A stretch of DNA of 64,000 bases from the NCBI RefSeq assembly GCF_001431705.1, contig NZ_LJWX01000001.1:248001-312000 (forward strand), read 5' to 3'. The stretch is from Ferrovum sp. JA12 (lineage in GTDB: Bacteria; Pseudomonadota; Gammaproteobacteria; Burkholderiales; Ferrovaceae). How positions within the stretch are numbered: position 1 is the stretch's first letter; each line of letters starts with the position of its first letter. The notes under the pieces were generated by a model that was not told the DNA's origin, searched no databases, and saw only the letters and a program-made list of their open reading frames with translations. Shown in pieces: positions 55,752 through 64,000 of this stretch. The translations under genes were made by a program, and so were the position numbers.

Positions 55752-56657
55752 TTATCCACGCGGATGATGCTGTTGGTGTAGTTGTTTTAACCGCTCACGG
55801 GCCACGTGAGTGTATATTTGTGTTGTCGAAATATCCGCATGCCCCAGTAACAGCTGTACCACTCTTAAATCGGCTCCATGATTAACCAAATGCGTAGCAA
55901 AGGCATGCCGAAGTGTATGGGGCGAAAGAGGCGTCATGATACCTGCTTTTTTAGCGTATTGCTTAATTAAATACCAAAAACCCTGACGGGTCATCGGTTC
56001 TTGGCGGTGATTAATAAACAAGGTTTCGTGAGGTCGTTGCTGCAACAGTTGCGGGCGCGACTCATGCACATATTGTTGACACCAACGATTAGCCTCCATG
56101 CCGATAGGCACCAGCCGCTCCTTCCCTCCTTTACCGTTAACACGCACCACTCCTGCATCAAAACTTATTCTGGCTAACGTTAAGCTAATCAATTCAGAAA
56201 CACGTAATCCGCTGGCGTACAATAGTTCAAGCATGGCTCTGTCTCGCAGACCCAAGGGCGTATTGACGTCAGGGGCTTCAAGCAATGACTCCACCTGGGC
56301 TTCACTGAGTGTCTTAGGAAGACTTCTGGGTAACTTGGGTGAGTCCACGTTTAAGGTAGGATCGCTAACTATTTGACCATCACGCACTGCTCGTCTGAAA
56401 TAACGTCTCAAGCTTGATAAGGCTCTGGCTGAAGAGCGTGCAGAACTGTGTTTTATTAAAAATAAATAAGAAAACCAAGCGGTGATATGATGCTGAGCCA
56501 CCTCATTCAGGGAGGTGTTGGGATGGTGTGTTTCTAACCAGCGTTGAAACTGGACCAAATCTCGGCGGTAACTATCTAAGGTATTTTGCGACAGCCCCTC
56601 TTCTAACCAGAGGCCATCGCAAAATTGATCTATCAGTTGACGCTCGTTAGTGCTAAT
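55752..56657 (-). CDS. xerD: XerD tyrosine recombinase, apparently with an ATT start
   Basis: A 301-aa site-specific recombinase that resolves chromosome dimers at dif. The catalytic set is present: Arg of LYASGLRVSELI, Lys in NGKGGKERLVP, HTLRHAFATHLVNHGADLR, HADISTTQIYTHV (Tyr near the C-terminus). Conserved N-terminal residues continue upstream of the first TTG (QFCDGLWLEEGL, SQNTLDSYRRDL), so translation must begin earlier. The frame has a stop just before 56660 and no ATG, GTG or TTG; ATT at 56657 gives a product of normal length. Coupling to the rplS stop, 4 bp upstream, is the likely mechanism. Confidence 0.85.
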   Translation of the reverse strand: MSTNERQLIDQFCDGLWLEEGLSQNTLDSYRRDLVQFQRWLETHHPNTSLNEVAQHHITAWFSYLFLIKHSSARSSARALSSLRRYFRRAVRDGQIVSDPTLNVDSPKLPRSLPKTLSEAQVESLLEAPDVNTPLGLRDRAMLELLYASGLRVSELISLTLARISFDAGVVRVNGKGGKERLVPIGMEANRWCQQYVHESRPQLLQQRPHETLFINHRQEPMTRQGFWYLIKQYAKKAGIMTPLSPHTLRHAFATHLVNHGADLRVVQLLLGHADISTTQIYTHVARERLKQLHQQHHPRG

Positions 56658-56660
56658 GGC

Positions 56661-57062
56661 TTATTCAGCTGTATTTTTTTGTGTCACGGCTGCCGCGGGA
56701 CTTTGACGTGTAGCTAATTTTTCACGGATACGTGCTGACTTACCTGAACGGCTACGCAGATAATACAACTTTGCGCGACGCACATCACCGCGACGTTTCA
56801 CTTCAATACTAGCAATTAAAGGAGAATAAGTTTGAAAGGTTCTTTCAACACCTTCCCCTGAGGAGACTTTACGTACAATAAAGGAAGAATTTAATCCACG
56901 GTTACGAATAGCAATCACTACCCCTTCGAAGGCCTGTACTCGTTTTCTTTCACCTTCAACCACGTTTACGCTCACCACTACGGTGTCACCTGGAGCAAAA
57001 TCAGGAATATTTTTCCCAAGACGTTGCATTTCTTCCTGTTCTAATTGTTGAATCAAATTCAT
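56661..57062 (-). CDS. rplS: 50S ribosomal protein bL19
   Basis: A 133-aa ribosomal protein; [20 protein letters not shown] near 22 and [22 protein letters not shown] near 53 are typical. It ends the conserved rpsP-rimM-trmD-rplS operon. The C-terminal tail ([11 protein letters not shown]) is longer than in E. coli. The xerD frame follows straight after its stop. Confidence 0.96.
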   Translation of the reverse strand: MNLIQQLEQEEMQRLGKNIPDFAPGDTVVVSVNVVEGERKRVQAFEGVVIAIRNRGLNSSFIVRKVSSGEGVERTFQTYSPLIASIEVKRRGDVRRAKLYYLRSRSGKSARIREKLATRQSPAAAVTQKNTAE

Positions 57063-57063
57063 C

Positions 57064-57831
57064 TTACTGCTCCTTATTTAATTGTTGAGCGATTAAGCTC
57101 TCTACAATTTTTTTATCATCCCCAGAAAGAGGTTGGTGTGCCAACATATCTGGGCGCTTTTGCCATGTTTTAATCACCGCCTGCTCATGACGCCAACGCT
57201 CTATTTGAGCATGGTGCCCTGATAACAACACAGGAGGTACTGCCATATCCTCAAACACCTCTGGCCTGGTGTAATGAGGGGTATCTAACCAATGCCCGAC
57301 AAAGGACTCTTGCTCAGCTGAGCGACTATCTCCCAGCACCCCTGGTAAATGACGCAATACGGCATCCATTAGTACCAAGGCCGGCAATTCCCCACCGGAG
57401 AGTACATACTCACCGATTGAAATCTCTTCATCCACGTAACGATCGATTAATCGTTGATCAACGCCCTCGTAACGGGCACTTAATAAAATCAACCCCGCTC
57501 CCAGACTCAGATCAACCGCCTTTTGGTGAGTTAATAGTGCCCCTTGAGGGCTTAAAAAAATCACTTTTGGCGAATCAATACATTGATCAGCTTGGTGTTT
57601 TTTGGCTGCTTGGATAGCCTCTTTCAACGGCTGAGCAAGCATCACCATTCCAGGCCCACCACCATAAGGACGATCATCAACAGTCCGATACGGGTCATGG
57701 GTAAAATCTCTAGGGTTCCAAGTTTTAAGCTGCCAAAGATTATTTTCCTTGGCACGACCTGTCACACCATATTGTGCCGCCTGCTCTATGAGATCCGGGA
57801 AAAGTGTAATGACATCTATCTGAAACGACAT
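57064..57831 (-). CDS. trmD: tRNA (guanine(37)-N1)-methyltransferase
   Basis: A 255-aa SPOUT methyltransferase that makes m1G37 and prevents frameshifts. [15 protein letters not shown] at the start, [10 protein letters not shown] near 58, [30 protein letters not shown] near 112-142 (knot) are seen. I start at the ATG at 57831 because it overlaps the rimM stop (TGATG) and follows GGGAGTGG. Confidence 0.95.
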   Translation of the reverse strand: MSFQIDVITLFPDLIEQAAQYGVTGRAKENNLWQLKTWNPRDFTHDPYRTVDDRPYGGGPGMVMLAQPLKEAIQAAKKHQADQCIDSPKVIFLSPQGALLTHQKAVDLSLGAGLILLSARYEGVDQRLIDRYVDEEISIGEYVLSGGELPALVLMDAVLRHLPGVLGDSRSAEQESFVGHWLDTPHYTRPEVFEDMAVPPVLLSGHHAQIERWRHEQAVIKTWQKRPDMLAHQPLSGDDKKIVESLIAQQLNKEQ

Positions 57832-58337
57832 CAGTAATCCACTCCCCAATCCACAACAATACGTTGTTGGGCAACATTCACTTCTATGACAATCGGCTCA
57901 ACAAAGGGTATTAACCTTTCGGTTTGAGCTTGCCTAACCACCAAAAGATCTTGCGCACCTGTTTCAAGTAATCGGGTGACTTGTCCTAAAGGCTGCCCCT
58001 CAATATTGTAAACATTCAGACCAATCATATCAGTCCAGTAAAGCTCGTCTTCATCGGGCTCTGGGAGTAATTGCCGAGGAATCAAAATAAGTTGCCCTCT
58101 TTCTAAGGCAATTCGATCTCGATCAGCAATGCTATGTAACCTCGCTACTAAGCCATTTCCGTGAACACGACATTCCGCCACTGATTCCTCATGACAATTG
58201 TCCTCAGAACCAATCCACCAAGCAGAAAACTGAGTTAAGGAATTCACGTCCTCCGTAAAGGCAACAACATGAAAGCCTCCTTTCACTCCGTAGGGGGCTC
58301 CTATACGCCCCATTACCACCCACTTAGGCAGCGGCAA
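57831..58337 (-). CDS. rimM: Ribosome maturation factor RimM
   Basis: A 168-aa 16S rRNA processing factor that binds uS19. [19 protein letters not shown] near 9 and the PRC-barrel with [21 protein letters not shown] near 100 are diagnostic. The start is uncertain: the frame opens at a TTG at 58337, inside the end of rpsP; GTG (58319) or ATG (58313) downstream also work. It is coupled to rpsP. Confidence 0.9.
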   Translation of the reverse strand: MPLPKWVVMGRIGAPYGVKGGFHVVAFTEDVNSLTQFSAWWIGSEDNCHEESVAECRVHGNGLVARLHSIADRDRIALERGQLILIPRQLLPEPDEDELYWTDMIGLNVYNIEGQPLGQVTRLLETGAQDLLVVRQAQTERLIPFVEPIVIEVNVAQQRIVVDWGVDY

Positions 58338-58584
58338 CCCCAGCTTTTGGAACTAACTTAATAAGTTTTTCAACAGCATCAGACGCTTGTGCGCCATGGC
58401 TTTTCCAATAATTAACACGAGCCAGATCAAGCCTTAACCCATCAGCGGCTTCCGGGCGAGCGGGATTGTAAAAACCCACACGCTCAATAAATCTGCCATC
58501 GCGGCGATTGCGAGAATCGGCCACTACCACATTATAGAAAGGGCGATTTTTAGCGCCTCCTCTAGATAAACGAATTACAACCAT
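58324..58584 (-). CDS. rpsP: 30S ribosomal protein bS16
   Basis: An 86-aa ribosomal protein; [20 protein letters not shown] at the start and [12 protein letters not shown] near 30 are typical. It is the first gene of the rpsP-rimM-trmD-rplS operon. A strong promoter lies about 70 bp upstream. Confidence 0.96.
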   Translation of the reverse strand: MVVIRLSRGGAKNRPFYNVVVADSRNRRDGRFIERVGFYNPARPEAADGLRLDLARVNYWKSHGAQASDAVEKLIKLVPKAGVAAA

Positions 58585-58653
58585 GTCATCACCTATTGGG
58601 TTTTGGTTAACTTAAACATAAGTAAACCAATTAAAAATACAGAAAAGCCTTTT

Positions 58654-58682
58654 ATTATAGACAATTTTTCAAGAAAATTCAA
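58654..58682 (-). promoter_or_regulatory. Sigma-70 promoter of the rpsP operon
   Basis: On the minus strand TTGAAT (58677-58682) and consensus TATAAT (58654-58659) are separated by exactly 17 bp. The transcript would start near 58647, giving a leader of about 60 nt before the rpsP ATG. Confidence 0.75.
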
Positions 58683-58705
58683 ATACATGTCTTGACGCAA
58701 CTTCG

Positions 58706-58758
58706 TAGCCCCTAGCACTCTGTTTAAAGAGTATCGTTGTTCGGCTTACAGGGGACTA
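58706..58758 (-). other. Nested hairpin downstream of the sulfurtransferase gene
   Basis: TAGCCCCT (58706-58713) pairs with AGGGGACTA (58750-58758) with one bulged base, and ACTCT/AGAGT (58717-58721, 58728-58732) forms an inner hairpin. It begins 5 bp after the stop codon of the rhodanese gene and precedes the rpsP promoter. No U-tract follows, so termination is uncertain. Confidence 0.4.
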
Positions 58759-58762
58759 AAAG

Positions 58763-59599
58763 TTATCTCGCTATGGGTCTTGATGGATTTGCAACCCACT
58801 CACTCCAAGATCCAGGATACAGTTTTAATGCGGGAGTCATTCCAGCGTAATGCATGGCTAACCAGTTATGGCAGGCACTGACTCCAGACCCACATTGATG
58901 AATGATCTGACGATTTGGGGAAGGCTCAAGGAGCCTACCAAATTCCTGTTGTAGTTTTTGCGGAAGCTTAAAACATTTAGACTCATCCAAGTTATCTGTA
59001 AAGGGGCGATTAATGGCTCCGGGTATATGCCCAGCCCTAGGATCAATACTCTCATTTTCCCCTCTAAACCGATCACTTGACCTAGCATCCATTAAAAGAT
59101 GATATTGGCTGTTGAGATTTTTCTCAATCTCATCCACCCCTATCACCCACTCTTGTCGAGGTTCGCCTGTAAAATGACCTGGGCTAACCTGAGGGAGCTC
59201 TGGCGTTAACTCACCGCCCACCCTCACCCAAGACTCGATACCGCCATTTAATATTGCAGCCTGATCAAAACCGAGCCATTTCAGGCTCCACCACAACCGC
59301 GCGGCAAAACATCCTCCCGCATCATCATAGGCCACCACACGGGCGTTCTGATTGATGCCCAACTGCCTGAACAAAGCTTGTAAATGATCAGGGTGAGGCA
59401 GCGGATGACGGCCATTAGTCCCTGTTTTAACCCCTGATAGGTCACGATCTAAGTGCACGAAACGGGCACCAGGTAAATGATTGTCCAAATACTGCTGATA
59501 CCCCCAATCTGGCTTTGTGAGTTGATATCGGCAATCAATAATGATCCATTTCTCGTGGTCTAAAAGTAATTCTTGGGCATTTAATACAGGATTCATCAT
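58763..59599 (-). CDS. sseA: Thiosulfate/3-mercaptopyruvate sulfurtransferase (two-domain rhodanese)
   Basis: A 278-aa protein with two rhodanese domains. The N-terminal one (about 1-130) is inactive (DDAGGCFAARLWW). The C-terminal one has the active Cys near 236 in HQCGSGVSACH; CGSGV is the 3-mercaptopyruvate-type loop. It transfers sulfur to cyanide or thiols. There is no signal peptide, so it is cytoplasmic. It is the third gene of a Rieske-EamA-rhodanese operon, 6 bp after eamA. Confidence 0.9.
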   Translation of the reverse strand: MMNPVLNAQELLLDHEKWIIIDCRYQLTKPDWGYQQYLDNHLPGARFVHLDRDLSGVKTGTNGRHPLPHPDHLQALFRQLGINQNARVVAYDDAGGCFAARLWWSLKWLGFDQAAILNGGIESWVRVGGELTPELPQVSPGHFTGEPRQEWVIGVDEIEKNLNSQYHLLMDARSSDRFRGENESIDPRAGHIPGAINRPFTDNLDESKCFKLPQKLQQEFGRLLEPSPNRQIIHQCGSGVSACHNWLAMHYAGMTPALKLYPGSWSEWVANPSRPIAR

Positions 59600-59605
59600 T
59601 ATTGT

Positions 59606-60493
59606 TTACTCCATCGCTCTTTTATTGGTTAACCAACTCGCCGAAATGCCTGATGAAATAACTATGGCTACTCCTACCCAGGCCCCAGTACTTAACCATT
59701 CTTTGAAAAATATAACTCCCATCACAGCTGAAATAACAATGGTGGCATAGGCAAGGTTTGCTACTAATAAAGTTTTTCCCAAACGATAAGCTCGTGTCAT
59801 CGTTAACTGTCCCAAAGTAGCTGCCACCCCTACACCAACTAAGATTCCTAAATGCTGTTTAACCACTTGCCAAGACTGCGGCACAGCGTTGCCCAGAGGA
59901 AAAAACATAACCAGCGCCATCACCACAGAAGAAAAGGCAGAAAAATAAAATACCACTCGCCATTCAGGCTCACCCTTTTGACCCATGGTACGCACCACCA
60001 AATAAGAAACGCCCGCCCCAAAGCCTGACAATAACCCCATTAACGCAGCAAACCACTGATTATCGTTAATATGCGGTTTTAAAATAAACACTACTCCAAC
60101 AAAACCTAATAACAATACAAACAGTAACAAAGGATTGAGCTTCTCTCGAGCAATAACAGTGAGTAATAGAGCTAAAAATAAAGGGGATGTGTAATTTAAT
60201 GTAATCGCGGTTGCCAAGGGTAAATGTGAAATAGCATAAAAAAATAGCCATAAAGATATTAATCCTGCGGCACTACGGACGATGTGTAAAGGCCAATAAG
60301 GAGTCAGTAAGGAACGTTTTTCTACTAACACAGACATACCGATGAAGATAAACCCAACAATAGAGCGATAAAACACCAATTCTGCGGAACTAAAATAGTT
60401 GGCGCCAAATTTGACCAATAAGCCCATACAAGAAAAACTAACCCCCGCCACCAGCATCCATCCTGCACCAAGACGAGGAAAGAGGTTCATCAT
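59606..60493 (-). CDS. EamA/DMT family transporter
   Basis: A 295-aa membrane protein with ten helices and two EamA repeats (FYRSIVGFIFIGMSV in the first; VGVAATLGQLTMTRAYRLGKTLLVANLAY in the second). Family members export amino acids or metabolites. Substrate unknown. It lies between the Rieske oxygenase and rhodanese genes, with 6-bp gaps on both sides, so shares their function or regulation. Confidence 0.88.
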   Translation of the reverse strand: MMNLFPRLGAGWMLVAGVSFSCMGLLVKFGANYFSSAELVFYRSIVGFIFIGMSVLVEKRSLLTPYWPLHIVRSAAGLISLWLFFYAISHLPLATAITLNYTSPLFLALLLTVIAREKLNPLLLFVLLLGFVGVVFILKPHINDNQWFAALMGLLSGFGAGVSYLVVRTMGQKGEPEWRVVFYFSAFSSVVMALVMFFPLGNAVPQSWQVVKQHLGILVGVGVAATLGQLTMTRAYRLGKTLLVANLAYATIVISAVMGVIFFKEWLSTGAWVGVAIVISSGISASWLTNKRAME

Positions 60494-60499
60494 TGAAGA

Positions 60500-61600
60500 C
60501 TATAGGCGAGGAGACACATGACGCCTGATGAACTCATGGAAGTGTTGCATACCGTCCTCCATGGGTGATTGATAGGGGCCTGCGTCATCTAAGCCACGAG
60601 CGATTAAAGCTTTACGACCCTCAGACATGCGCAAGCAAATCTCGTCATCCTCTAGGGCTGTCTCAAAATAAGCTTTTTGCTGTGCTTCAACAAATTCTCT
60701 TTCAAATAAAACTATCTCTTCAGGGTAATAGAATTCAATCATATTCGTGCATCGTTCAGGACCATCAGGCCATACGGTACTGACTACCAGTACGTTGGGG
60801 TACCATTCAACCATAATATTTGGATAAATCACCATCCAAATCGCGCCAAAGGATGGATCTTGGTTTTGGTTATAACGTCGCACTACATCGTGCCAAGAGC
60901 GATAGACATCACTGCCTGGTTTTAACAAGTGATCCTTGACCCCTACTGTTTGCACGCTAAACCAATCTCCATATTGCCACTTTAATTGATCGCAATTCAC
61001 AAATCCGGATAAACCAGGATGAAATGGCACCACATGGTAGTCTTCCAAGTAAACTTCAATAAAAGTTTTCCAGTTAAAATGATGGTGAGCGGTTTTAACG
61101 CTATCTAACATATAGCCATTGAAATTAAGTTCTTTATTGACCATGCAATGTTGAAGCTCTTTTTTTACATCAAAACCGTCAAAAAGCAGCCCATTCCAGG
61201 ATGTCAATGGTGAGCTGTCAAGATTCAAACAGGGTTTTCCAGGAAAATGAGGCGCTCCAGCAAGTTGACCTTGTAAATCATAAGTCCAGCGGTGTAGAGG
61301 ACAGACGATATTTTGCGCGTTGCCGCGACCGTCTAGCATGAGTGCTTGACGATGCCGGCAAACGTTAGATAATAACCGTAGCTCCTGTTCATCATTAACC
61401 AATAACTGGCCATTTTGACGCCAAGGTAGCACATAGTAATCGCCTTGATTAGGCACTAATAATTCATGACCCACATAGCGCGGTCCATGGGCAAAAATCG
61501 ACTTTGCTTCTATTTCAGCTACTAAAGGGTCGGAATACCAACGCACAGGTAACTGTGACGTAGCAGAAGCAAGTTCAATCACTGATCCCAATTTAGACAT
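60500..61600 (-). CDS. Rieske non-haem iron oxygenase alpha subunit (ring-hydroxylating dioxygenase-like)
   Basis: A 366-aa oxygenase. The Rieske centre is given by CRHRQ near residue 80 and CPLHRWTYD near 101 (C-x-H ... C-x2-H). The catalytic domain has the iron-ligand motif EVYLEDYHVVPFHPG near 190. A reductase and a beta subunit are not nearby. The start is the ATG at 61600, preceded by GGGAGGG; the frame is open for 17 more codons. Substrate unknown; could act on choline/carnitine-type, sterol-like or aromatic compounds. Confidence 0.88.
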   Translation of the reverse strand: MSKLGSVIELASATSQLPVRWYSDPLVAEIEAKSIFAHGPRYVGHELLVPNQGDYYVLPWRQNGQLLVNDEQELRLLSNVCRHRQALMLDGRGNAQNIVCPLHRWTYDLQGQLAGAPHFPGKPCLNLDSSPLTSWNGLLFDGFDVKKELQHCMVNKELNFNGYMLDSVKTAHHHFNWKTFIEVYLEDYHVVPFHPGLSGFVNCDQLKWQYGDWFSVQTVGVKDHLLKPGSDVYRSWHDVVRRYNQNQDPSFGAIWMVIYPNIMVEWYPNVLVVSTVWPDGPERCTNMIEFYYPEEIVLFEREFVEAQQKAYFETALEDDEICLRMSEGRKALIARGLDDAGPYQSPMEDGMQHFHEFIRRHVSPRL

Positions 61601-61670
61601 AGCCACACCCTCCCGGGAAACAAAGAATGCAGAGTTAATAAAAACACCCATTACCCTTTAAAAATCAAAG

Positions 61671-61729
61671 GTTAGCCAAGCATTCTAACCCCCCCTCCTA
61701 AAACAGGCAAGAGACATTTATTGGCTAAC
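61671..61729. repeat. 9-bp perfect inverted repeat in the Rieske-xseB intergenic region
   Basis: GTTAGCCAA (61671-61679) and TTGGCTAAC (61721-61729) are exact reverse complements with 41 bp between. The spacing is about five turns, which fits two sites for one dimeric regulator or a looped operator. The whole intergenic region (61601-61846) contains no other gene. Confidence 0.5.
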
Positions 61730-61774
61730 GAATGACATATATAAAATGGGTCATGTACAAATAAGGATTAAGCC

Positions 61775-61807
61775 ATGGCGAAGGAAGAACAAGTAGACTA
61801 TCATTAA
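61775..61807 (+). CDS. Possible 10-codon leader peptide upstream of xseB
   Basis: ATG at 61775 encodes MAKEEQVDYH then TAA. AAGGA lies 7 nt upstream, and an AT-rich TATATAAAAT (61738-61747) could be its -10. It lies between the inverted repeat and xseB. No known peptide matches; it may be a translated leader or only a chance ORF. Confidence 0.35.
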   Translation: MAKEEQVDYH

Positions 61808-61846
61808 GAGAATATTGCTAACCATTTTGCTAATAATAAACACTAC

Positions 61847-62083
61847 ATGACCAGTCAAACCAAATCAACCTTAACCTATGAGGATGCCATCAAAGAGCTT
61901 GAGTCTTTACTCTCACAGCTAGAAGGCGGACAGCTCCCTTTGGAACAGGCCATTGAAACTTATCGACGTGGCGCTGAGCTAATCCGTTTTTGTCAGGAAC
62001 AATTAAAAGAAGCTGAGCAAAAAGTCTTAATCCTAACCCATGGTGAACTTAACGAGTTTGAAAATGGATCATCCTCTTCCTGA
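61847..62083 (+). CDS. xseB: Exodeoxyribonuclease VII small subunit
   Basis: A 78-aa XseB. TYEDAIKELESLLSQLEGGQLPLEQAIETYRRG is the complete diagnostic motif (residues 10-42). It forms exonuclease VII with XseA, encoded elsewhere. It is the first gene of xseB-ispA-dxs, a conserved proteobacterial order, and overlaps ispA. Confidence 0.93.
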   Translation: MTSQTKSTLTYEDAIKELESLLSQLEGGQLPLEQAIETYRRGAELIRFCQEQLKEAEQKVLILTHGELNEFENGSSSS

Positions 62084-62960
62084 TTTTGACAATTGGTCAG
62101 CGGGTTGCATCAATCTGGTTAATCAATTTCTCGAGACTCACCTCCCTGCCCCAGAATTAGAACCTCAAGAACTACATCAGGCAATGCGCTATGCTGTTCT
62201 TGGAGCTGGTAAACGTATTCGCCCATTACTATGTTTTGCCAGTGGCCAGATTACTCAAGCAAACATCCATGATTTGTGTGTGGCCTCTGGTGCCATAGAA
62301 CTCATTCATGCTTATTCTTTAGTGCATGATGATATGCCTGCCATGGATAATGATGTACTCAGACGGGGCCAACCCACCTGCCACGTCAAATTTGGCGAAG
62401 CCATTGCGCTTCTTGCTGGCGATACACTACAGACTTTAGCCTTTGAATGGTTAAGTCATGCCAATAACAATGCTGAAAAACAGTTACAGTTAATTCGTCT
62501 ACTCGCCCAAGCATCAGGCTCCCTTGGTATGGGAGGGGGGCAGGCTATTGATTTACTTCATGTTAATCAACCGATAGATATACAGCTTCTTGAGAAGATG
62601 CATAAAATGAAAACAGGCGCGTTAATTGAGACTTCAATTCTGATAGGCGCCCATTGCGGACAAGCGCTCCAAGAAAGTCAATATAAACAACTCAGCGTCA
62701 TCGGACAGAATTTAGGCCTTATTTTCCAAATTAAAGATGACTTACTAGATGCCCAGAGTGACTCCATCACGCTTGGAAAAACAGCTGGCAAGGATGCGGC
62801 TCGCAACAAACCCACTTATGTGAGTATAATGGGTGTGGAAGAAGCGCAGCGTTTGCTAGAGCGACTTGCTCGTGACACCTACTTATTAATTGAGCAATTA
62901 GGTGATTCTGCCCGTTATCTAATGCAACTGAGCCAACTATTTGTTCAACGCCAACATTAA
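62064..62960 (+). CDS. ispA: Farnesyl-diphosphate (polyprenyl) synthase
   Basis: A 298-aa prenyltransferase that makes FPP from IPP/DMAPP, for undecaprenyl and ubiquinone. Two Asp-rich motifs are present: LVHDDMPAMDND near 83 and IKDDLLDAQSD near 226. GGKRIRP-type binding is at VLGAGKRIRPLL. I use the ATG at 62064, which gives the family length (E. coli 299 aa) and overlaps xseB by 20 bp. An ATG at 62040 would add eight residues. Confidence 0.93.
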   Translation: MDHPLPDFDNWSAGCINLVNQFLETHLPAPELEPQELHQAMRYAVLGAGKRIRPLLCFASGQITQANIHDLCVASGAIELIHAYSLVHDDMPAMDNDVLRRGQPTCHVKFGEAIALLAGDTLQTLAFEWLSHANNNAEKQLQLIRLLAQASGSLGMGGGQAIDLLHVNQPIDIQLLEKMHKMKTGALIETSILIGAHCGQALQESQYKQLSVIGQNLGLIFQIKDDLLDAQSDSITLGKTAGKDAARNKPTYVSIMGVEEAQRLLERLARDTYLLIEQLGDSARYLMQLSQLFVQRQH

Positions 62961-62963
62961 CTC

Positions 62964-64000
62964 ATGACAACCTTTACGCCTACGCCACTTTTAGATACTG
63001 TCAATTGGCCTCATCAACTACGTGCACTGGGGCGAGAGCAATTAACTGATTTAACAAAAGAATTAAGACAGTTCGTTTTAGAATCTGTAGCTTCCACTGG
63101 CGGCCATCTATCCAGCAATCTTGGCACTATCGAACTCACCGTGGCATTACATTGGGTATTTAATACACCAGATGATCGCTTAATCTTCGATGTTGGCCAT
63201 CAAACCTATGCGCACAAGATTCTCACTGGGCGTCGTGAGGGCATGAAACAACTGCGTATCAAAGGAGGAATGTCTGGCTTTCCAAAACGCAGTGAGAGTG
63301 AATATGATGCTTTTGGTACTGCTCACTCGAGCACTTCCATCAGCGCCGCCTTAGGTATGGCTACAGCCTTTAAACAGCTCGGTTTATCAAGAAAAGTGGT
63401 GGCCGTTATTGGTGATGGAGCACTCACTGGTGGCATGGCTTTTGAAGCCATGAACAATGCGCGCAATACAGGCTCTGACTTAATTGTTATTTTAAACGAC
63501 AATGAAATGTCGATCTCGAGGCCCGTGGGAGCTCTGAGCAATTATTTGGCACGTATCATGTCAGGCCGAGTCTATAACAGCGTCAGAAAACAAAGTGAAA
63601 AAGTGTTAGGAGTGGCTCCCCCTATATTAGAAATGGCCAAACGCTGGGAAGAACATTTTAAAGGTTTTATGAATCCTCCCGCCACACTCTTTGAAGAATT
63701 TGGTTTTAACTATATTGGTCCCATTGACGGCCATAATTTAGACACTTTGGTATCCACTCTGACTAATGTAAAACGCCTCTCTGGACCGCAGTTCTTGCAT
63801 ATTATTACTAAAAAAGGCAAAGGCTATGAGCCGGCCGAATTAGACCCTATTCTCTATCATGGGGTGACCCCCTTTGATCCTGCCGTTGGCATTACCCAAC
63901 AACCCAGTACTAAACTCTCTTATACACAAATTTTTGGTGAGTGGTTATGCGATATGGCTGAGCATGACAGCCGGCTGGTGGGCATTACTCCCGCCATGTG
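62964..64000 (+). CDS. dxs: 1-deoxy-D-xylulose-5-phosphate synthase, N-terminal part (3' cut by window)
   Basis: 345 complete codons are visible. [15 protein letters not shown] near 75 and the TPP-binding [19 protein letters not shown] near 148 belong to DXS, which condenses pyruvate and glyceraldehyde 3-phosphate at the first MEP step. [13 protein letters not shown] near 247 is also conserved. It starts 3 bp after ispA. The pyrimidine and C-terminal domains lie outside the window. Confidence 0.95.
   Translation, partial: MTTFTPTPLLDTVNWPHQLRALGREQLTDLTKELRQFVLESVASTGGHLSSNLGTIELTVALHWVFNTPDDRLIFDVGHQTYAHKILTGRREGMKQLRIKGGMSGFPKRSESEYDAFGTAHSSTSISAALGMATAFKQLGLSRKVVAVIGDGALTGGMAFEAMNNARNTGSDLIVILNDNEMSISRPVGALSNYLARIMSGRVYNSVRKQSEKVLGVAPPILEMAKRWEEHFKGFMNPPATLFEEFGFNYIGPIDGHNLDTLVSTLTNVKRLSGPQFLHIITKKGKGYEPAELDPILYHGVTPFDPAVGITQQPSTKLSYTQIFGEWLCDMAEHDSRLVGITPAM

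Noticed and set aside
55752-56657. Phage or integron integrase instead of XerD
   Set aside because: The N-terminal DQFCDGLWLEEGL block, length and lack of cargo or attachment sites fit chromosomal XerD.
58078-58762. Riboswitch or ribosomal-protein leader upstream of rpsP
   Set aside because: The leader after the mapped promoter is only about 60 nt and shows no strong fold; the nested hairpin lies upstream of the promoter.

Overview
The window is a gene-dense chromosomal segment (no intergenic gap above about 250 bp) of a Gram-negative, low-to-mid GC betaproteobacterium. The case for this is indirect: UbiB, LolB, HemJ, ZapD, MetXW, a GatCAB/tRNA-Gln pair, ptsHI with no sugar EII components, the orders ispE-tRNA-prs-rplY-pth-ychF and rpsP-rimM-trmD-rplS, and a CIRCE element in front of rpoH. 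A Nitrosomonadales-like lineage is my guess; nothing here fixes the species. I see no insertion sequence, prophage, CRISPR array or rRNA. One tRNA gene is visible.

Layout. 1-5.3 kb: the 3' end of ubiB, then a leftward branched-chain amino-acid ABC transporter (livJ, livH, a livM-livG fusion, livF). 5.4-8.2 kb: gamma-carbonic-anhydrase-like protein, a small alpha/beta hydrolase, hemJ and an RlmL-type rRNA methyltransferase. 8.2-12.3 kb: phoB-phoR behind a Pho-box promoter, then ptsH-ptsI. 12.3-19.2 kb: pyrE, ampG-like transporter, and a leftward gatCAB-metXW run. 19.2-29.2 kb: a long rightward envelope and lipoate run, mreBCD-mrdA-rodA-rlpA-dacC-dat-ybeD-lipB-lipA. 29.3-31.7 kb: a compact leftward module of an alpha/beta hydrolase with a Cys nucleophile elbow, a dedicated acyl carrier protein and a ketosynthase. 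31.8-40.3 kb: leftward housekeeping genes from rsmD to ychF. 40.3-49.4 kb: ftsY, a strongly degenerate ftsE, ftsX, then a stress/lipid cassette (tetR-lipocalin-FAD oxidase-DUF1365-cfa with a divergent peroxiredoxin-like gene), then rpoH with a perfect CIRCE, and folB. 49.4-58.6 kb: zapD, coaE, a shortened prepilin peptidase, a CorC-like protein, ypjD, ffh, plsY, xerD, and the rplS-trmD-rimM-rpsP ribosomal operon. 58.7-64 kb: a rhodanese/EamA/Rieske-oxygenase operon and the divergent xseB-ispA-dxs isoprenoid operon, with dxs cut by the window end.

The main functional theme is envelope growth and division: the Rod complex, DD-carboxypeptidase, ZapD and FtsEX. It sits with cofactor and precursor supply: lipoate, CoA, isoprenoids, folate, methionine and pyrimidine.

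The items most worth a second look are the Cys-hydrolase/ACP/ketosynthase module, an FtsE that keeps Walker A but has lost the Q-loop, signature, catalytic Glu and H-loop residues, the split of the usual ftsYEX-rpoH block by a lipid/oxidative-stress cassette, a prepilin peptidase without its zinc-Cys domain and without pilB/pilC beside it, a xerD lacking any ordinary start codon, and control elements at rpoH, phoB, phoR and the peroxiredoxin-like gene. Several starts were moved from the longest ORF to the best-supported position; reasons are given in each entry.
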